A DNA stretch of 64,000 nucleotides from Acidimangrovimonas pyrenivorans (GTDB taxonomy: Bacteria > Pseudomonadota > Alphaproteobacteria > Rhodobacterales > Rhodobacteraceae): assembly GCF_042643245.1 (NCBI RefSeq), contig NZ_JBHRSK010000004.1, positions 1,054,001 to 1,118,000 of the forward strand, read 5' to 3'. How positions within the stretch are numbered: the stretch's first letter is position 1; the number at the start of each line of letters is the position of its first letter. Shown in pieces: positions 1-9,059 of the stretch. Made by a program: the position numbers and the translations under genes. The notes beneath the pieces were generated by a model, which saw nothing but the letters and a program-made list of their open reading frames with translations, was not told where the DNA came from and searched no databases.

Positions 1-1
1 G

Positions 2-1081
2 ACGCCGGAGAACCTGACCCGGGTGTTCTTCACCTCGTCGGGCTCGGAGGCCAACGACACCGTCGTCAAGATGGTCTGGTACATGAACAACGCCCTCGGC
101 CGGCCCGAGAAGAAGAAGTTCCTGGCCCGCAACAAGGCCTATCACGGCATCACCGTCGCCTCCGGCAGCCTGACCGGCCTGCCCGCCAACCACCGCGATT
201 TCGACCTGCCGGCGATCCCGGTCGTGCACCTGACCTGCCCGCATTTCTACCGCTTCGGCCATGACGGCGAGACCGAGGCCGAGTTCTCGGCCCGGCTGGT
301 CAAGGAGGCCGAGGACACCATCCTGCGCGAGGGCCCGAAAACCATCGCCGCCTTCATCGGCGAGCCGGTGATGGGCGCCGGCGGCGTCATGGTGCCGCCC
401 GCGGGCTACTGGGAAGGCATCGCGGCGCTGTGCAAGAAATACGATATCCTGCTGGTCGCCGACGAGGTCATCAACGGCTTCGGCCGCACCGGCGCGCGCT
501 GGGGCTGCGAGAAGATGGGCTTCACCCCGGACATCCTGGTGACCTCGAAGCAGCTGACCTCGTCCTACATGCCGCTGGCGGCCGTGCTGTTCAGCGAGGC
601 GATCTACGACGCCATCGCCGACAACAGCCACAAGATCGGCACCTTCGGCCATGGCTACACCGCGACGGGCCACCCGGTGGCCACCGCCGTCGGGCTCGAG
701 AACCTCGCCATCATCGAGGAGCAGGGCCTGATCGAGAACGCCGCCAGGATGGGCGAGCAGCTGCAGGCCGGGCTGGCGAAATTCGCCGATCACCCGCTGG
801 TCGGCGAGGTCCGCGGCACCGGGCTGATCGCGGCGATCGAGCTGGTGGCCGACAAGGCGACCAAGCGGCCCTTCGATCCGCTCGGCAAGGTCGGTGCCAA
901 GGCCTTCGAGATCGGCCACGAGGAAGGCATGATCATCCGCAACCTCGGCGACTCGCTGGCGCTGTGCCCGCCGCTGATCGCCACCGCGGCCGATGTCGAC
1001 GAGATCGTCCGCATCATGGGCGTCATCCTCGACCGCACCGCCGAATGGCTGGCCGGCGACGGCGCCGACGTGGTGCGCTGA
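2..1081 (+). CDS. Class III aminotransferase, C-terminal part (5' end outside window)
   Basis: Pyridoxal-phosphate enzyme of the class III (omega) aminotransferase fold, annotated in many genomes as aspartate aminotransferase family. The frame is open from base 2 and the gene starts before the window. Visible are the PLP-phosphate motif SGSEAND near the visible start, the DEVINGFGRTG stretch that holds the cofactor-contacting Asp, and VTSKQLTSSYMPL, whose Lys (codon at 548-550) is the expected Schiff-base lysine. The C-terminal small domain with RGTGLIAAIEL is present, so the visible part looks intact. The amino donor cannot be read from sequence; taurine, beta-alanine, putrescine or other omega-amino substrates are all possible. 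A strong terminator follows directly. Confidence 0.9.
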   Translation, partial: TPENLTRVFFTSSGSEANDTVVKMVWYMNNALGRPEKKKFLARNKAYHGITVASGSLTGLPANHRDFDLPAIPVVHLTCPHFYRFGHDGETEAEFSARLVKEAEDTILREGPKTIAAFIGEPVMGAGGVMVPPAGYWEGIAALCKKYDILLVADEVINGFGRTGARWGCEKMGFTPDILVTSKQLTSSYMPLAAVLFSEAIYDAIADNSHKIGTFGHGYTATGHPVATAVGLENLAIIEEQGLIENAARMGEQLQAGLAKFADHPLVGEVRGTGLIAAIELVADKATKRPFDPLGKVGAKAFEIGHEEGMIIRNLGDSLALCPPLIATAADVDEIVRIMGVILDRTAEWLAGDGADVVR

Positions 1082-1105
1082 GCGGCCCTCGGACCGGACT
1101 GACCA

Positions 1106-1137
1106 ACGCCCCTGCCGGATCGGCGGGGGCGTTTTTC
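1106..1137 (+). terminator. Rho-independent terminator after the aminotransferase
   Basis: A GC-rich stem, CGCCCCTGCCG pairing with CGGCGGGGGCG across a three-base loop, is followed by a run of five T. It lies 25 bases after the aminotransferase stop codon and in the right orientation. Confidence 0.85.
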
Positions 1138-1418
1138 GTTGCAGGAGCGGCCCCGAAGACCCGGCATCGCGGTGCCTGCCCCCTGCCCTCAGGCAGCGGG
1201 CAGCGGGCGCGCACCCGCCCGGATGGGCGCCACCCGTTCGCGTCCCTCCCCCCGCAATATTGCACTTGTAAACAAGGTCTCCCGCGCCGCTGCCTTCCCC
1301 TACGCAAGGGGTTGACGTAGCGGAACCGGCGCGGGCACAAGGGCACGCCGGAAAGCGGCGCCCGCGATCGGGCGCCCACCGGACCGGCACAAGGGACACC
1401 GCAAAAGGGAGAGCGGTC
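1138..1418. other. Intergenic leader upstream of bioY
   Basis: About 280 bases without a convincing gene. It must hold the bioYMN promoter; TTGACG at 1312-1317 is a possible -35 element. The dyad CTTGT-AA-ACAAG at 1265-1276 could be an operator half-site pair, but it is short. I do not see the TTATCTATAA-like site expected for the biotin repressor BioR. Confidence 0.4.
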
Positions 1419-1973
1419 ATGGACACCAGGGATATCGTTTTCGTCGCATTGTTCGCGGCCATCATGGCCGCCTTGGCCGTCTTTCCGCCGATCACCCTGC
1501 CGGTGATCGCCGTGCCGATCACCGCCCAGTCGCTGGGCGTGATGCTGGCCGGCGGCGTCCTCGGCGCCAAGCGCGGCGGGCTGGCGCTGCTGCTGTTCCT
1601 CGGCCTCGTCGCCATCGGCCTGCCGCTGCTGGCCGGCGGCCGCGGCGGCTTCGGCGTCTTCCTCGGCCCGACCGGCGGCTACCTGATCGGCTGGTTCGTC
1701 GCCGCCTGGGCCATCGGTTTGATGACCGAGATGTTCTGGAACCGGCTCAACTACCTCAACGCCTTCTTCAGCTGCTTCGTCGGCGGCATCGTGCTGCTCT
1801 ACGGCATCGGCATCCCGTGGAGCGCCTTCGTCGCCAAGATCCCGCTGACCACCGCCTTCATGGGCTCGATGCCCTTCGTGCCGGGCGACATCGTCAAGTG
1901 CCTGATCGCGGCGATGGTCATGGTCGCGGTCAAGCGCAGCTACCCGATCATCGAGCCCCGGCAGGAGGCCTGA
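1419..1973 (+). CDS. bioY: Biotin transporter substrate-binding subunit BioY
   Basis: S-component of the energy-coupling-factor biotin importer, an integral membrane protein that binds biotin. The 184-residue length and about six hydrophobic segments fit the family. The N-terminal half with PVIAVPITAQSLGVMLAGGVLGAKRG and the central LGPTGGYLIGWF are signature stretches of BioY. The start is preceded by AAAGGGAGAG, a good ribosome binding site. bioM and bioN follow at once on the same strand, giving a complete three-component BioYMN system. BioY alone can take up biotin in some bacteria, but here the energising module is present. Confidence 0.95.
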   Translation: MDTRDIVFVALFAAIMAALAVFPPITLPVIAVPITAQSLGVMLAGGVLGAKRGGLALLLFLGLVAIGLPLLAGGRGGFGVFLGPTGGYLIGWFVAAWAIGLMTEMFWNRLNYLNAFFSCFVGGIVLLYGIGIPWSAFVAKIPLTTAFMGSMPFVPGDIVKCLIAAMVMVAVKRSYPIIEPRQEA

Positions 1974-1981
1974 GCCGCAAG

Positions 1982-2671
1982 ATGACCGACACCACCCGCC
2001 CGGTGCTCAGCTTCCGGGGCGTCTCCGTCAGCAAGGGCGGCCGGCCGATCCTGCGCGATGTCGACCTCGACCTGGGCGAGCGCCGGATCGGCATCGTCGG
2101 CCGCAACGGCTCGGGCAAGAGCACGCTGGCGCGGCTGTGCAACGGCATCGAGCGGCCGACGCAGGGCACGGTGGCGGTGGACGGCCAGAGCGACCGCAAG
2201 GCGTTGCGCCGGGCGGTCGGCTTCGTCTTCCAGAACCCCGACAGCCAGATCGTCTACCCGATCGTCAGCGAGGACCTGGAATTCGGGCTGAAGAATCTCG
2301 GCCTGCCCAAGGACGAGATCCGCGCCCGGATCGACGCCATTCTTGCCCGCTTCGGCCTCGAGCCCCTGCGCGACCGCCTCACCCACCAGCTCAGCGGCGG
2401 CGAGAAGCAGATGGTGGCGCTGGCCGGGGTGCTGGTGATGCAACCGCGGGTGATCGTGCTCGACGAACCGGCGACGCTGCTCGACCTGTGGAACCGCAAC
2501 CGGCTGATGACGGTGCTGCGCGAGCTCGACCAGACCGTGATCATGGTCTCGCATCACCTCGACCTGCTCGACGGCTTCGACCGCGTCCTGCATATCGGCG
2601 ACGGCACCCTCCTCGACGACGGCCCGCCGGAGCGGGTGATCCCGGCCTACGTGGCGCGCGAGACATGCTAG
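1982..2671 (+). CDS. bioM: Biotin transporter ATPase BioM
   Basis: Energy-coupling ATPase of the biotin ECF transporter, 229 residues. Visible are Walker A GRNGSGKST, a Q-loop VFQNPDSQIV, the ABC signature LSGGEKQ, Walker B VIVLDEPATLLD and the switch histidine in MVSHHLD. The start ATG at 1982 lies eight bases after the bioY stop. The stop overlaps the bioN start by several bases, so translation is coupled. Confidence 0.95.
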   Translation: MTDTTRPVLSFRGVSVSKGGRPILRDVDLDLGERRIGIVGRNGSGKSTLARLCNGIERPTQGTVAVDGQSDRKALRRAVGFVFQNPDSQIVYPIVSEDLEFGLKNLGLPKDEIRARIDAILARFGLEPLRDRLTHQLSGGEKQMVALAGVLVMQPRVIVLDEPATLLDLWNRNRLMTVLRELDQTVIMVSHHLDLLDGFDRVLHIGDGTLLDDGPPERVIPAYVARETC

Positions 2672-3267
2672 GCGAGGCCTATGTCCCCGGCGCCAGCCCG
2701 CTGCACCGGGCACCGCCGCTTTACAAGATCCTCGGCCTGATCGCGGTCTGCACGGCGCTGTTCCTGGTCGAGGGCTGGGGCATGATCGCGGCCGGTGCCG
2801 CCGTCGTCGGCGCCGGCTTCGGCCTCGCCGGCCTGCATCCGCGCCATGCCGGACGGGCGCTGCGGCCGCTGTGGTGGATCTTCGCCGTCATCTTCGCGGT
2901 CCAGCTCTTGCTGGCCGACCTGTCGCTGGCCGGCTATGTCACCGCGCGCTTCGCCCTGCTGATCCTCGCCGCGACGCTGGTGACGCTGACGACGCGGTCG
3001 AGCGATTTCGTCGACGGCATCCTCGCCGCGCTGCGCTACGCCCCGCGCTGGGTGCCCAGGCGCAAGATCGCGCTGGCGATCTCGCTCTGCCTGCGCTTCA
3101 TTCCGCTGGTCGCCGAGGTGCTGGAAGAGGTCCGCCAGGCCCAGGCCGCGCGCGGACTCGAGCGCAACATCCTCGCCCTGATGGTGCCGCTGCTGGTGCG
3201 GACGCTGAAAAGCGCCGACGAGACCGCGCAGGCGATCTATGCCCGCTCGGGCGGCGAGGCCGACTAG
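2665..3267 (+). CDS. bioN: Biotin transporter transmembrane subunit BioN
   Basis: T-component of the biotin ECF transporter, 200 residues with several hydrophobic segments. The conserved cytosolic coupling helix carries the Ala-Arg-Gly motif (QAQAARGLERN), which docks the ATPase. The ATG at 2665 overlaps the end of bioM. This is the last gene of the bioYMN operon; the next gene is convergent. Confidence 0.93.
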   Translation: MLGEAYVPGASPLHRAPPLYKILGLIAVCTALFLVEGWGMIAAGAAVVGAGFGLAGLHPRHAGRALRPLWWIFAVIFAVQLLLADLSLAGYVTARFALLILAATLVTLTTRSSDFVDGILAALRYAPRWVPRRKIALAISLCLRFIPLVAEVLEEVRQAQAARGLERNILALMVPLLVRTLKSADETAQAIYARSGGEAD

Positions 3268-3276
3268 CCGGGCCGC

Positions 3277-3651
3277 CTAGCCGGGTCGCCGCACGATCAG
3301 GTCGATCTCGACCAGCGCGTCATAGGCCAGGCCGGTGACGCCGACGCAGGTCCGGGCCGGCAGCCGATCCGCGGCGAAATAGCTGCGGTAGACGGCGTTC
3401 ATCGACTCGAAATCGCGTTTGAACTCGGTCAGGTAAACCCTTGCCATGACGACATCTTCCAGCCCCAGCCCGAGGCCCTTTAGGACCACGGAAAGGTTGT
3501 TCATCACGTTGCGGGTCTGGGCCTCGATGCCCTCGGGCAGGACGCCCTGCGCCGCCGGCGTGTCGGGCATCTGACCGGTGACGAAGACGAAACCGTCGGT
3601 CTCGACGGCATGGCTGAAAGGCGCGACCGGCTTGGGACCGGCTGCGATCAT
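3277..3651 (-). CDS. RidA family (YjgF/YER057c/UK114) protein
   Basis: A 124-residue protein of the RidA family, whose founder hydrolyses reactive enamine/imine intermediates made by PLP enzymes. Typical features are FVFVTGQMPDTPAAQGVLPEG, TRNVMNNLSVVLKGLGLGLEDVV and the C-terminal PART-C-VGVTGLAYDALVEID stretch with the substrate-binding Arg. The ATG at 3651 gives the usual length; the open frame runs further upstream, but that part reads unlike the family. The gene converges with bioN and diverges from the peptidase fusion. Confidence 0.88.
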   Translation of the reverse strand: MIAAGPKPVAPFSHAVETDGFVFVTGQMPDTPAAQGVLPEGIEAQTRNVMNNLSVVLKGLGLGLEDVVMARVYLTEFKRDFESMNAVYRSYFAADRLPARTCVGVTGLAYDALVEIDLIVRRPG

Positions 3652-3840
3652 GTGAAACTCGATGGCTCCGTCCTCCTGCTGCCCGGCGACCCCGGGTCTG
3701 CACAGGCTAGAGGCATCGGCACGCCCCGGCAACGCCGGCCGCGCGGTTTCCGTCCCGGTGGCCTTGCGCCCGCGCAACTGCGGGACGATCCTGCGCCCGA
3801 CTCCTCCCGGCCCTCGCGGCCCCAAAGACAAGGACCGACG

Positions 3841-6624
3841 ATGACCGACGCGGCGCTCTATCCCCCGATCCGGCCTTACGCCACCCACGCGCTGCGGGTC
3901 GATCCGCCCCATGTCCTGCATGTCGAGGAAGCGGGCAATCCCGACGGCATCCCGGTGGTCTTCCTGCATGGCGGGCCCGGCGCCGGGGTCAGGCCGGCGC
4001 AGCGCCAGACCTTCGATCCCGCCCGCTACCGCATCGTCACCTTCGACCAGCGCGGCTGTGGCCGCTCGACCCCCTCGGCCGAGTTGGCGGGCAACGACAC
4101 CCAGGCGCTGATCGCCGATATCGAGCGCATCCGCCAGCATCTCGGCATCGAGACCTGGATGGTCGCCGGCGGCTCCTGGGGCAGCCTGCTGAGCCTGTCC
4201 TACGCCATCGCCCATTCCGAGCGTTGCCGCAGCCTGCGCCTGCGCGGCGTCTTCCTCGGCCGGCCGCAGGAGGTGGAAAGCTGGTTCAGCGATATCGGCA
4301 AGCTGTTCCCCGATGCCTTCGAGGGCCTTGCCGGCCCGATCCCGGAGGCCGAGCGCGGCGACCTGCTGGCGGCCTATTACGTCCGCCTGACCGACCCCGA
4401 CCCGGCCGTGCACATGCCGGCGGCGCAAGCCCTGCGCGGCTTCTCGGCCCGGACCCAGACGCTGGTTCCCAGCGTCGCCCATGTCCATGCCCTGACCGAG
4501 CCCAAGGCGGCGCTCGAGATCGCCCGCCTCTTCACCCATTACTGCGTCAACGGCTTCTTCCTGCCCGAGAACCACGTGCTGGCCAATATCGACCGCATCC
4601 GCCACATCCCCTGCGAGATCGTCCAGGGCCGCTACGACGTGGTGACGCCGCCGCGCAGCGCCTGGGACCTGCACCGCGCCTGGCCCGAGGCGCGCTTCAC
4701 CCTGGTGACGCTAGCCAATCACAACGCCACGCCCGATGCGCCCGACCTGAACGCCGCGCTGCGCGCCGCCTCGGACCGGCTGGCCGACCGGGCGGAGGAT
4801 GCCGCCCTGCCGCCGATCGAGACCTACCTCGCCCCGCGCGCCCATCAGTCGCCCGCCGTGTCCGAGGATGGCACCGTGCTGGCCTGGCTGGCCGACGAGA
4901 CCGGCTTCAACCAGATCTGGTCGCTCGACCTGACCGAGGCCGGGGCCAAGCCGGAACTGCGCACCGCGCTGACCGAGCCGGTCGGAAGCCTGGCCTTCCG
5001 CCCCGGCAGCCGCGACCTGCTGTTCACAACGGATTGCGGCGGCGACGAGCATCTCCAGCTCCACCTGCTGCGCGACGGGGCGCTGACGCCGGAGGCGCTG
5101 ACCGAGGCGCCCGGCACCGTCCATGCCTGGGGCTGCTTCGACGCCACCGGCAAACGCATCGCCTATGCCAGCAATGCCGAGACGGCGACCGACATGCAGA
5201 TCCACCTGCGCGACCTCGAGACCGGCGCAGACGCGGTGATCCTGCGCGGCCCCGGCTGGCGCACGCCGCGCAGCTTCACCCCGGACGGCGCTGCGCTGCT
5301 GATCGAGGACGACCGCGACGGCATGTACGATGCGGCGCTGCATCTGCTGCCCTTGGACGGCGGGGCGGCGCGGGTGCTGCTCGCGGGCGGCAAGGGCACC
5401 GGCAAGGGCGCCCATGTCAACGCCGCGCGCTGGCTCGACGAGGGCGCGGCGCTGCTCTTGGCCACCGATGCCGGGCAGGAGTTCCACGGCCTCGCCGCGC
5501 TGGACCCGGAGACGGGCGCGCTGGACTGGCTGGCGCAGCCGGCGGGCGATGTCGAGCAGCTCGCCCTGTCGAAGGACGGCCGGCGGATCGTCTATGCCTG
5601 GAACGATGCCGGCTACAGCCGCCTTGTCGTCCTCGACCGCGACAGCGGTGCCGAGACCGAGCTCGCCCTGCCGGTCCCCGGCCGCGTCACCACCCTGCTC
5701 TTCGCCCCCGACCAGCAGGGGCTGATCGTCGCCGCGACCGGCTTCGCCACCCCGTCGCGCGTGCTGCGGATCGGGCTCGGCGGCACGGCGACGACGCTCT
5801 GCGCCGGCGCGCCGGTGCTGGGCGCGGCCGACACGGTCGAGCCGACACGCGCCAGCTTCCCCAGCTTCGACGGCGCCGAGGTGCCGGCCTTCGTCTTCAC
5901 CCCGAACACGCCCGCCCCGGCCGAAGGCTACCCCACCTTCGTCATCGTCCATGGCGGCCCGGAATCGCAATATGCCGCCCATTGGCGGTCCGACGTCCAA
6001 TACCTGGTCCGGCGCGGCTGGCTGGTGGTGGCGCCGAACGTGCGCGGCTCGACCGGCTATGGCCGGGCCTGGCAGGCGGGCGACGACCTCGACAGGCGCA
6101 TGGACGCGGTGCGCGATCTCAAGGCGGTGCGTGACGGGCTGGCGGCGCGGGCCGATGTCGACAGCGACCGCATGGTCGTCTCGGGCCAGAGCTATGGCGG
6201 CTTCATGGTGCTGGCGGCGATCAGCGAATATCCCGACGACTGGCGCGCGGCAGCCGAGCTTTACGGCATCGCCGATTTCAACACCCTGCTGGCGGCGACC
6301 GGGCCGTGGCGGCGCAGGCTGCGGGCGGTGGAATACGGCGACCCGGAGACGGCGGAGGGCCGGGCGATGCTGGCCGGCTTCTCGCCGCTGGCCAAGGTCG
6401 ACGCGATCCGGGCGCCGCTGTTCATCGTCCATGGCGGCGACGATCCCCGGGTCTCGCCGGCCGAGAGCGAACTGCTCTACGCCGCCCTGCGCGGCCGGGG
6501 CCATGATTGCGAATTGCTGCGGATCGACCACGAGGGTCACGGCTTCGCCCGGCTGCCCAACCGCGAAAGGGTCTTCGCCGCGATGATGCGCTTCCTCGAG
6601 ACCCGCACCCGGCCCCGGCGCTGA
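3841..6624 (+). CDS. Proline iminopeptidase (S33) fused to an S9 prolyl-oligopeptidase-type peptidase
   Basis: A 927-residue protein that joins two serine peptidases of the alpha/beta-hydrolase fold. Residues about 1-320 match proline iminopeptidase: HGGPGAG, FDQRGCGRSTP, the nucleophile elbow GGSWGS, the acid in GRYDVVTPP and a His in LANHNAT. Residues about 330-927 match an S9 acylaminoacyl/dipeptidyl peptidase: a beta-propeller region followed by HGGPE, GQSYGGF with the catalytic Ser, GGDDPRV and DHEGHGF. Both triads appear complete. The ATG at 3841 has AAGGA upstream and starts at the normal iminopeptidase N terminus. No signal peptide is seen, so a cytoplasmic peptide-degrading enzyme is likely. 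The two modules are usually separate genes. Confidence 0.88.
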   Translation: MTDAALYPPIRPYATHALRVDPPHVLHVEEAGNPDGIPVVFLHGGPGAGVRPAQRQTFDPARYRIVTFDQRGCGRSTPSAELAGNDTQALIADIERIRQHLGIETWMVAGGSWGSLLSLSYAIAHSERCRSLRLRGVFLGRPQEVESWFSDIGKLFPDAFEGLAGPIPEAERGDLLAAYYVRLTDPDPAVHMPAAQALRGFSARTQTLVPSVAHVHALTEPKAALEIARLFTHYCVNGFFLPENHVLANIDRIRHIPCEIVQGRYDVVTPPRSAWDLHRAWPEARFTLVTLANHNATPDAPDLNAALRAASDRLADRAEDAALPPIETYLAPRAHQSPAVSEDGTVLAWLADETGFNQIWSLDLTEAGAKPELRTALTEPVGSLAFRPGSRDLLFTTDCGGDEHLQLHLLRDGALTPEALTEAPGTVHAWGCFDATGKRIAYASNAETATDMQIHLRDLETGADAVILRGPGWRTPRSFTPDGAALLIEDDRDGMYDAALHLLPLDGGAARVLLAGGKGTGKGAHVNAARWLDEGAALLLATDAGQEFHGLAALDPETGALDWLAQPAGDVEQLALSKDGRRIVYAWNDAGYSRLVVLDRDSGAETELALPVPGRVTTLLFAPDQQGLIVAATGFATPSRVLRIGLGGTATTLCAGAPVLGAADTVEPTRASFPSFDGAEVPAFVFTPNTPAPAEGYPTFVIVHGGPESQYAAHWRSDVQYLVRRGWLVVAPNVRGSTGYGRAWQAGDDLDRRMDAVRDLKAVRDGLAARADVDSDRMVVSGQSYGGFMVLAAISEYPDDWRAAAELYGIADFNTLLAATGPWRRRLRAVEYGDPETAEGRAMLAGFSPLAKVDAIRAPLFIVHGGDDPRVSPAESELLYAALRGRGHDCELLRIDHEGHGFARLPNRERVFAAMMRFLETRTRPRR

Positions 6625-6770
6625 AACCCCGGCGCTGAGAATCGGGACGCGCAGCCCCGTCGAGCGACCTTTCGCCGATCGGCGGGGCCCGGCGGAGGCC
6701 GTCACGGAAGGGTCACAGTCCGGCGGCAGAGTCCCGGCGCATTTCGATTCATCTAAAGCGACCATGACCG

Positions 6771-7022
6771 ATGTCTTTGCACAGCCGCGCCCTCCGCGCC
6801 CCGCCCTGCCGGCCCGAAACCGGGCATGATCCCCGCAGCTGTCCCGATTGCCCCCGGATCGCCGAGCGGATGGCCCCCGATCCCGGTGCCGTCCTCGCCG
6901 CCTTCCTCGATCTCGGCATCACCCTGGCCGAGACCGCGCGCTATTTCGACATCCCGCTGCCCTGCCTCGTGCATCACCTGGTGTCGGAGAACGCGCCCGG
7001 ACCGAGGGTCCGCGCCGCCTGA
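6771..7022 (+). CDS. Small uncharacterised protein with a CPDC motif
   Basis: An 83-residue open frame between the peptidase fusion and ackA. It contains HDPRSCPDC and a likely helical part with LGITLAETARYFDIPLPCLVHHLV that resembles a helix-turn-helix. I do not recognise a family. The codon usage agrees with neighbouring genes, and the conserved-looking C-terminal half argues against a random frame. The first 20 residues are less convincing, so the true start may be internal. Confidence 0.45.
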   Translation: MSLHSRALRAPPCRPETGHDPRSCPDCPRIAERMAPDPGAVLAAFLDLGITLAETARYFDIPLPCLVHHLVSENAPGPRVRAA

Positions 7023-7031
7023 GCACACCGG

Positions 7032-8219
7032 CTAAACCGCCGCGTCGAGGAACCCCTTGGCGGCGCGGGCGATCACCAGTTCCTCGTTGGTCGGGATGAC
7101 GAGGATGCGGGCCCGGCTGAGATCGGTCGAGATCACCGTCGCGTTCTCGGTATTGCGGCCACGGTCGAGCTCGATCCCGAGCCAGCCCATGCCCTCGCAG
7201 ACCCGTTCGCGGATCAGGCGCGAGTTCTCGCCGATGCCGCCGCAGAAGACCAGCGCGTCAAGCCCGCCCAACGCGGCGGCCAGCCCGCCCAGCTCGCGCC
7301 GGATGCGGAAGACGAAATAGTCGATCGCCTCGTTCGCCTCTTGCGTGCCGGCGGCCTCGAGCGTGCGCATGTCGTTCGACAGGCCCGACAGGCCCAGCAG
7401 GCCGGACTTGGTGTAGAAAAGCTGGCGCACCTCGTCGATGCTCAGCCCCTCCTGCTGGACGAGGTAGAAGATCACCCCGGGGTCGATCTGCCCGGTCCGC
7501 GTCCCCATCGGCAGCCCGTCGAGCGCGGTGAAGCCCATCGTCGAGGCGATCGAGCGGCCGTTCTGCAGCGCGCACATCGAGGCGCCGTTGCCGAGATGGG
7601 CGACGATCACCCGGCCGTCATGGAGCAGCGGCGCGATCCGGCCCAGCTCGCCCGAGATGTAGTCGTAGCTCAGGCCGTGGAAGCCGTAGCGGCGCACGCC
7701 CTTGTCGTAATACTCGCGCGGCAGGGCGAAGACGTCGTTGACCTTGGGATGGCGGCGGTGGAAGGCGGTGTCGAAACAGGCGACCTGGAGCGCATCGGGA
7801 AAGGCCGCCTGCGCCGCCTCGATGCCGGCGATGTTGTGCGGCTGGTGCAGCGGCGCGAAGGGCGACAGGCGCTTGAGCTCGGCCATCACCGCATCGTCGA
7901 CCACCACCGGCGCGTCGAAGCCCGGCCCGCCATGGACGACACGATGGCCGACCGCCGTCGCCTGCGCCTGCGGGAACTGCGCCCGCAGCAGGCCAAGCGC
8001 GGTGTCCAGCGCGCTGGCATGGTCGGCCGCCTCGGCCGCCGCCAGGTCGCGCGTCACCGCCGGGGCGGCACCGCCGAATTCGGCCTTCAGCCGCGGCTGG
8101 CGGCCGATCGCCTCGATCAGCCCCATCGCCATCTCGACCGGGGCGCCGTCGATGGCGTAGAGGCCGAATTTCAGCGACGAGGAGCCGGCATTGAGGGTGA
8201 GGACGACGGGATGTGTCAT
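7032..8219 (-). CDS. ackA: Acetate kinase
   Basis: Converts acetyl phosphate and ADP to acetate and ATP (reversible); 395 residues, the usual length. Signatures are VLTLNAGSSSLKF at the N terminus, the phosphate-binding HLGNGAS, GFTALDGLPMGTRTG-IDPG, and FCGGIGENS. The catalytic Arg region VGHRVVHGG and the FDTAFH segment are present. No phosphotransacetylase gene lies beside it in this window. Confidence 0.97.
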   Translation of the reverse strand: MTHPVVLTLNAGSSSLKFGLYAIDGAPVEMAMGLIEAIGRQPRLKAEFGGAAPAVTRDLAAAEAADHASALDTALGLLRAQFPQAQATAVGHRVVHGGPGFDAPVVVDDAVMAELKRLSPFAPLHQPHNIAGIEAAQAAFPDALQVACFDTAFHRRHPKVNDVFALPREYYDKGVRRYGFHGLSYDYISGELGRIAPLLHDGRVIVAHLGNGASMCALQNGRSIASTMGFTALDGLPMGTRTGQIDPGVIFYLVQQEGLSIDEVRQLFYTKSGLLGLSGLSNDMRTLEAAGTQEANEAIDYFVFRIRRELGGLAAALGGLDALVFCGGIGENSRLIRERVCEGMGWLGIELDRGRNTENATVISTDLSRARILVIPTNEELVIARAAKGFLDAAV

Positions 8220-8459
8220 GGCGCAGCGGCCCCTGCTGTTGACCCGCCGGTCCCTGTCTGCCCGCAGGGCCGCCCGGCGCTGCCGACGGTAGCCGCGGCG
8301 GCCGGCGCCGACAAGCCCGGCCCGCCCTGGGCGCGTCCCGGGCGCGTCCCGAACCGCCCCGCATCGGCCCGGCGGGCATCGAAAAAATCCCGCGAGCCAC
8401 CCTTTCCTTCGTCCTCGAATCCCCTATGCTGACCGCAAGACTTGGCGAAAGGGCGGACG
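8220..8459. other. Divergent intergenic region ackA / sspB
   Basis: About 240 bases that must hold both divergent promoters. The 3' half reads GGCATCGAAAAAATCCC before the sspB start. I see no gene and no clear operator. Confidence 0.4.
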
Positions 8460-8921
8460 ATGTCGCGGTCGATCGATTACGGCAACCTGATGCACCGCGC
8501 GATGCGCGGGCTGATCCAGGAGGTCCTTACCGGCGTGGCCGAAAACGGCCTGCCCGGCGCCCATCACTTCTTCATTACCTTCGACACCCGCCACGCCGAT
8601 GTCGACATGGCCGACTGGCTGAAACAGCGTTACCCGGCCGAGATGACCATCGTCATCCAGCACTGGTACGAGAACCTCGTCGTCACCGACGAGGGCTTCT
8701 CGATCACGCTGAATTTCGGCAACCAGCCCGAGCCGCTCTACGTCCCCTTCGACTCGGTGCGCACCTTCGTCGACCCCTCGGTTGAGTTCGGCCTGCGCTT
8801 CGAGACCAACGACGAGGATGAGGACGAGACGGACGAGGCCGAGGATACCGCCGAGGCGGCGGAGGACGAGGGCCAGCCGCGCGACGCCGAGGTGGTCAGC
8901 CTCGACAGCTTCCGCAAGTAG
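8460..8921 (+). CDS. sspB: ClpXP adaptor / stringent starvation protein SspB
   Basis: Adaptor that delivers ssrA-tagged and other substrates to ClpXP. The 153-residue protein starts with SIDYGNLMHRAMRGLIQEVL, typical of the alphaproteobacterial type, followed by the beta-sandwich with HHFFITFDT, and ends in an acidic linker (many D and E from about residue 117) and a short C-terminal ClpX-binding tail VVSLDSFRK. I prefer the ATG at 8460 over the TTG at 8442 because it matches the family N terminus. The adjacent fumC operon is a common neighbour in Rhodobacterales. Confidence 0.92.
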   Translation: MSRSIDYGNLMHRAMRGLIQEVLTGVAENGLPGAHHFFITFDTRHADVDMADWLKQRYPAEMTIVIQHWYENLVVTDEGFSITLNFGNQPEPLYVPFDSVRTFVDPSVEFGLRFETNDEDEDETDEAEDTAEAAEDEGQPRDAEVVSLDSFRK

Positions 8922-9059
8922 GACTGCCGGCGCCCCGGGGCGGCGCCTGGGGACGGAGAGCCGCCCGACAACGGTATGCCAAGGTATGCCGATTGATTTC
9001 GGCCCCCCGCGGGGCTATGACGGCGCCGTAACAGCCGTCATGCCAAGGAGGCCCGCCCG

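Noticed and set aside
1265..1276. CTTGT-AA-ACAAG palindrome as a BioR site
   Set aside because: It does not match the known BioR consensus, and a 12-base dyad with five-base arms can occur by chance.
4711..6765. 684-codon open frame opposite the peptidase fusion
   Set aside because: Antisense shadow of a gene with two clear catalytic modules; the translation has no recognisable domain.
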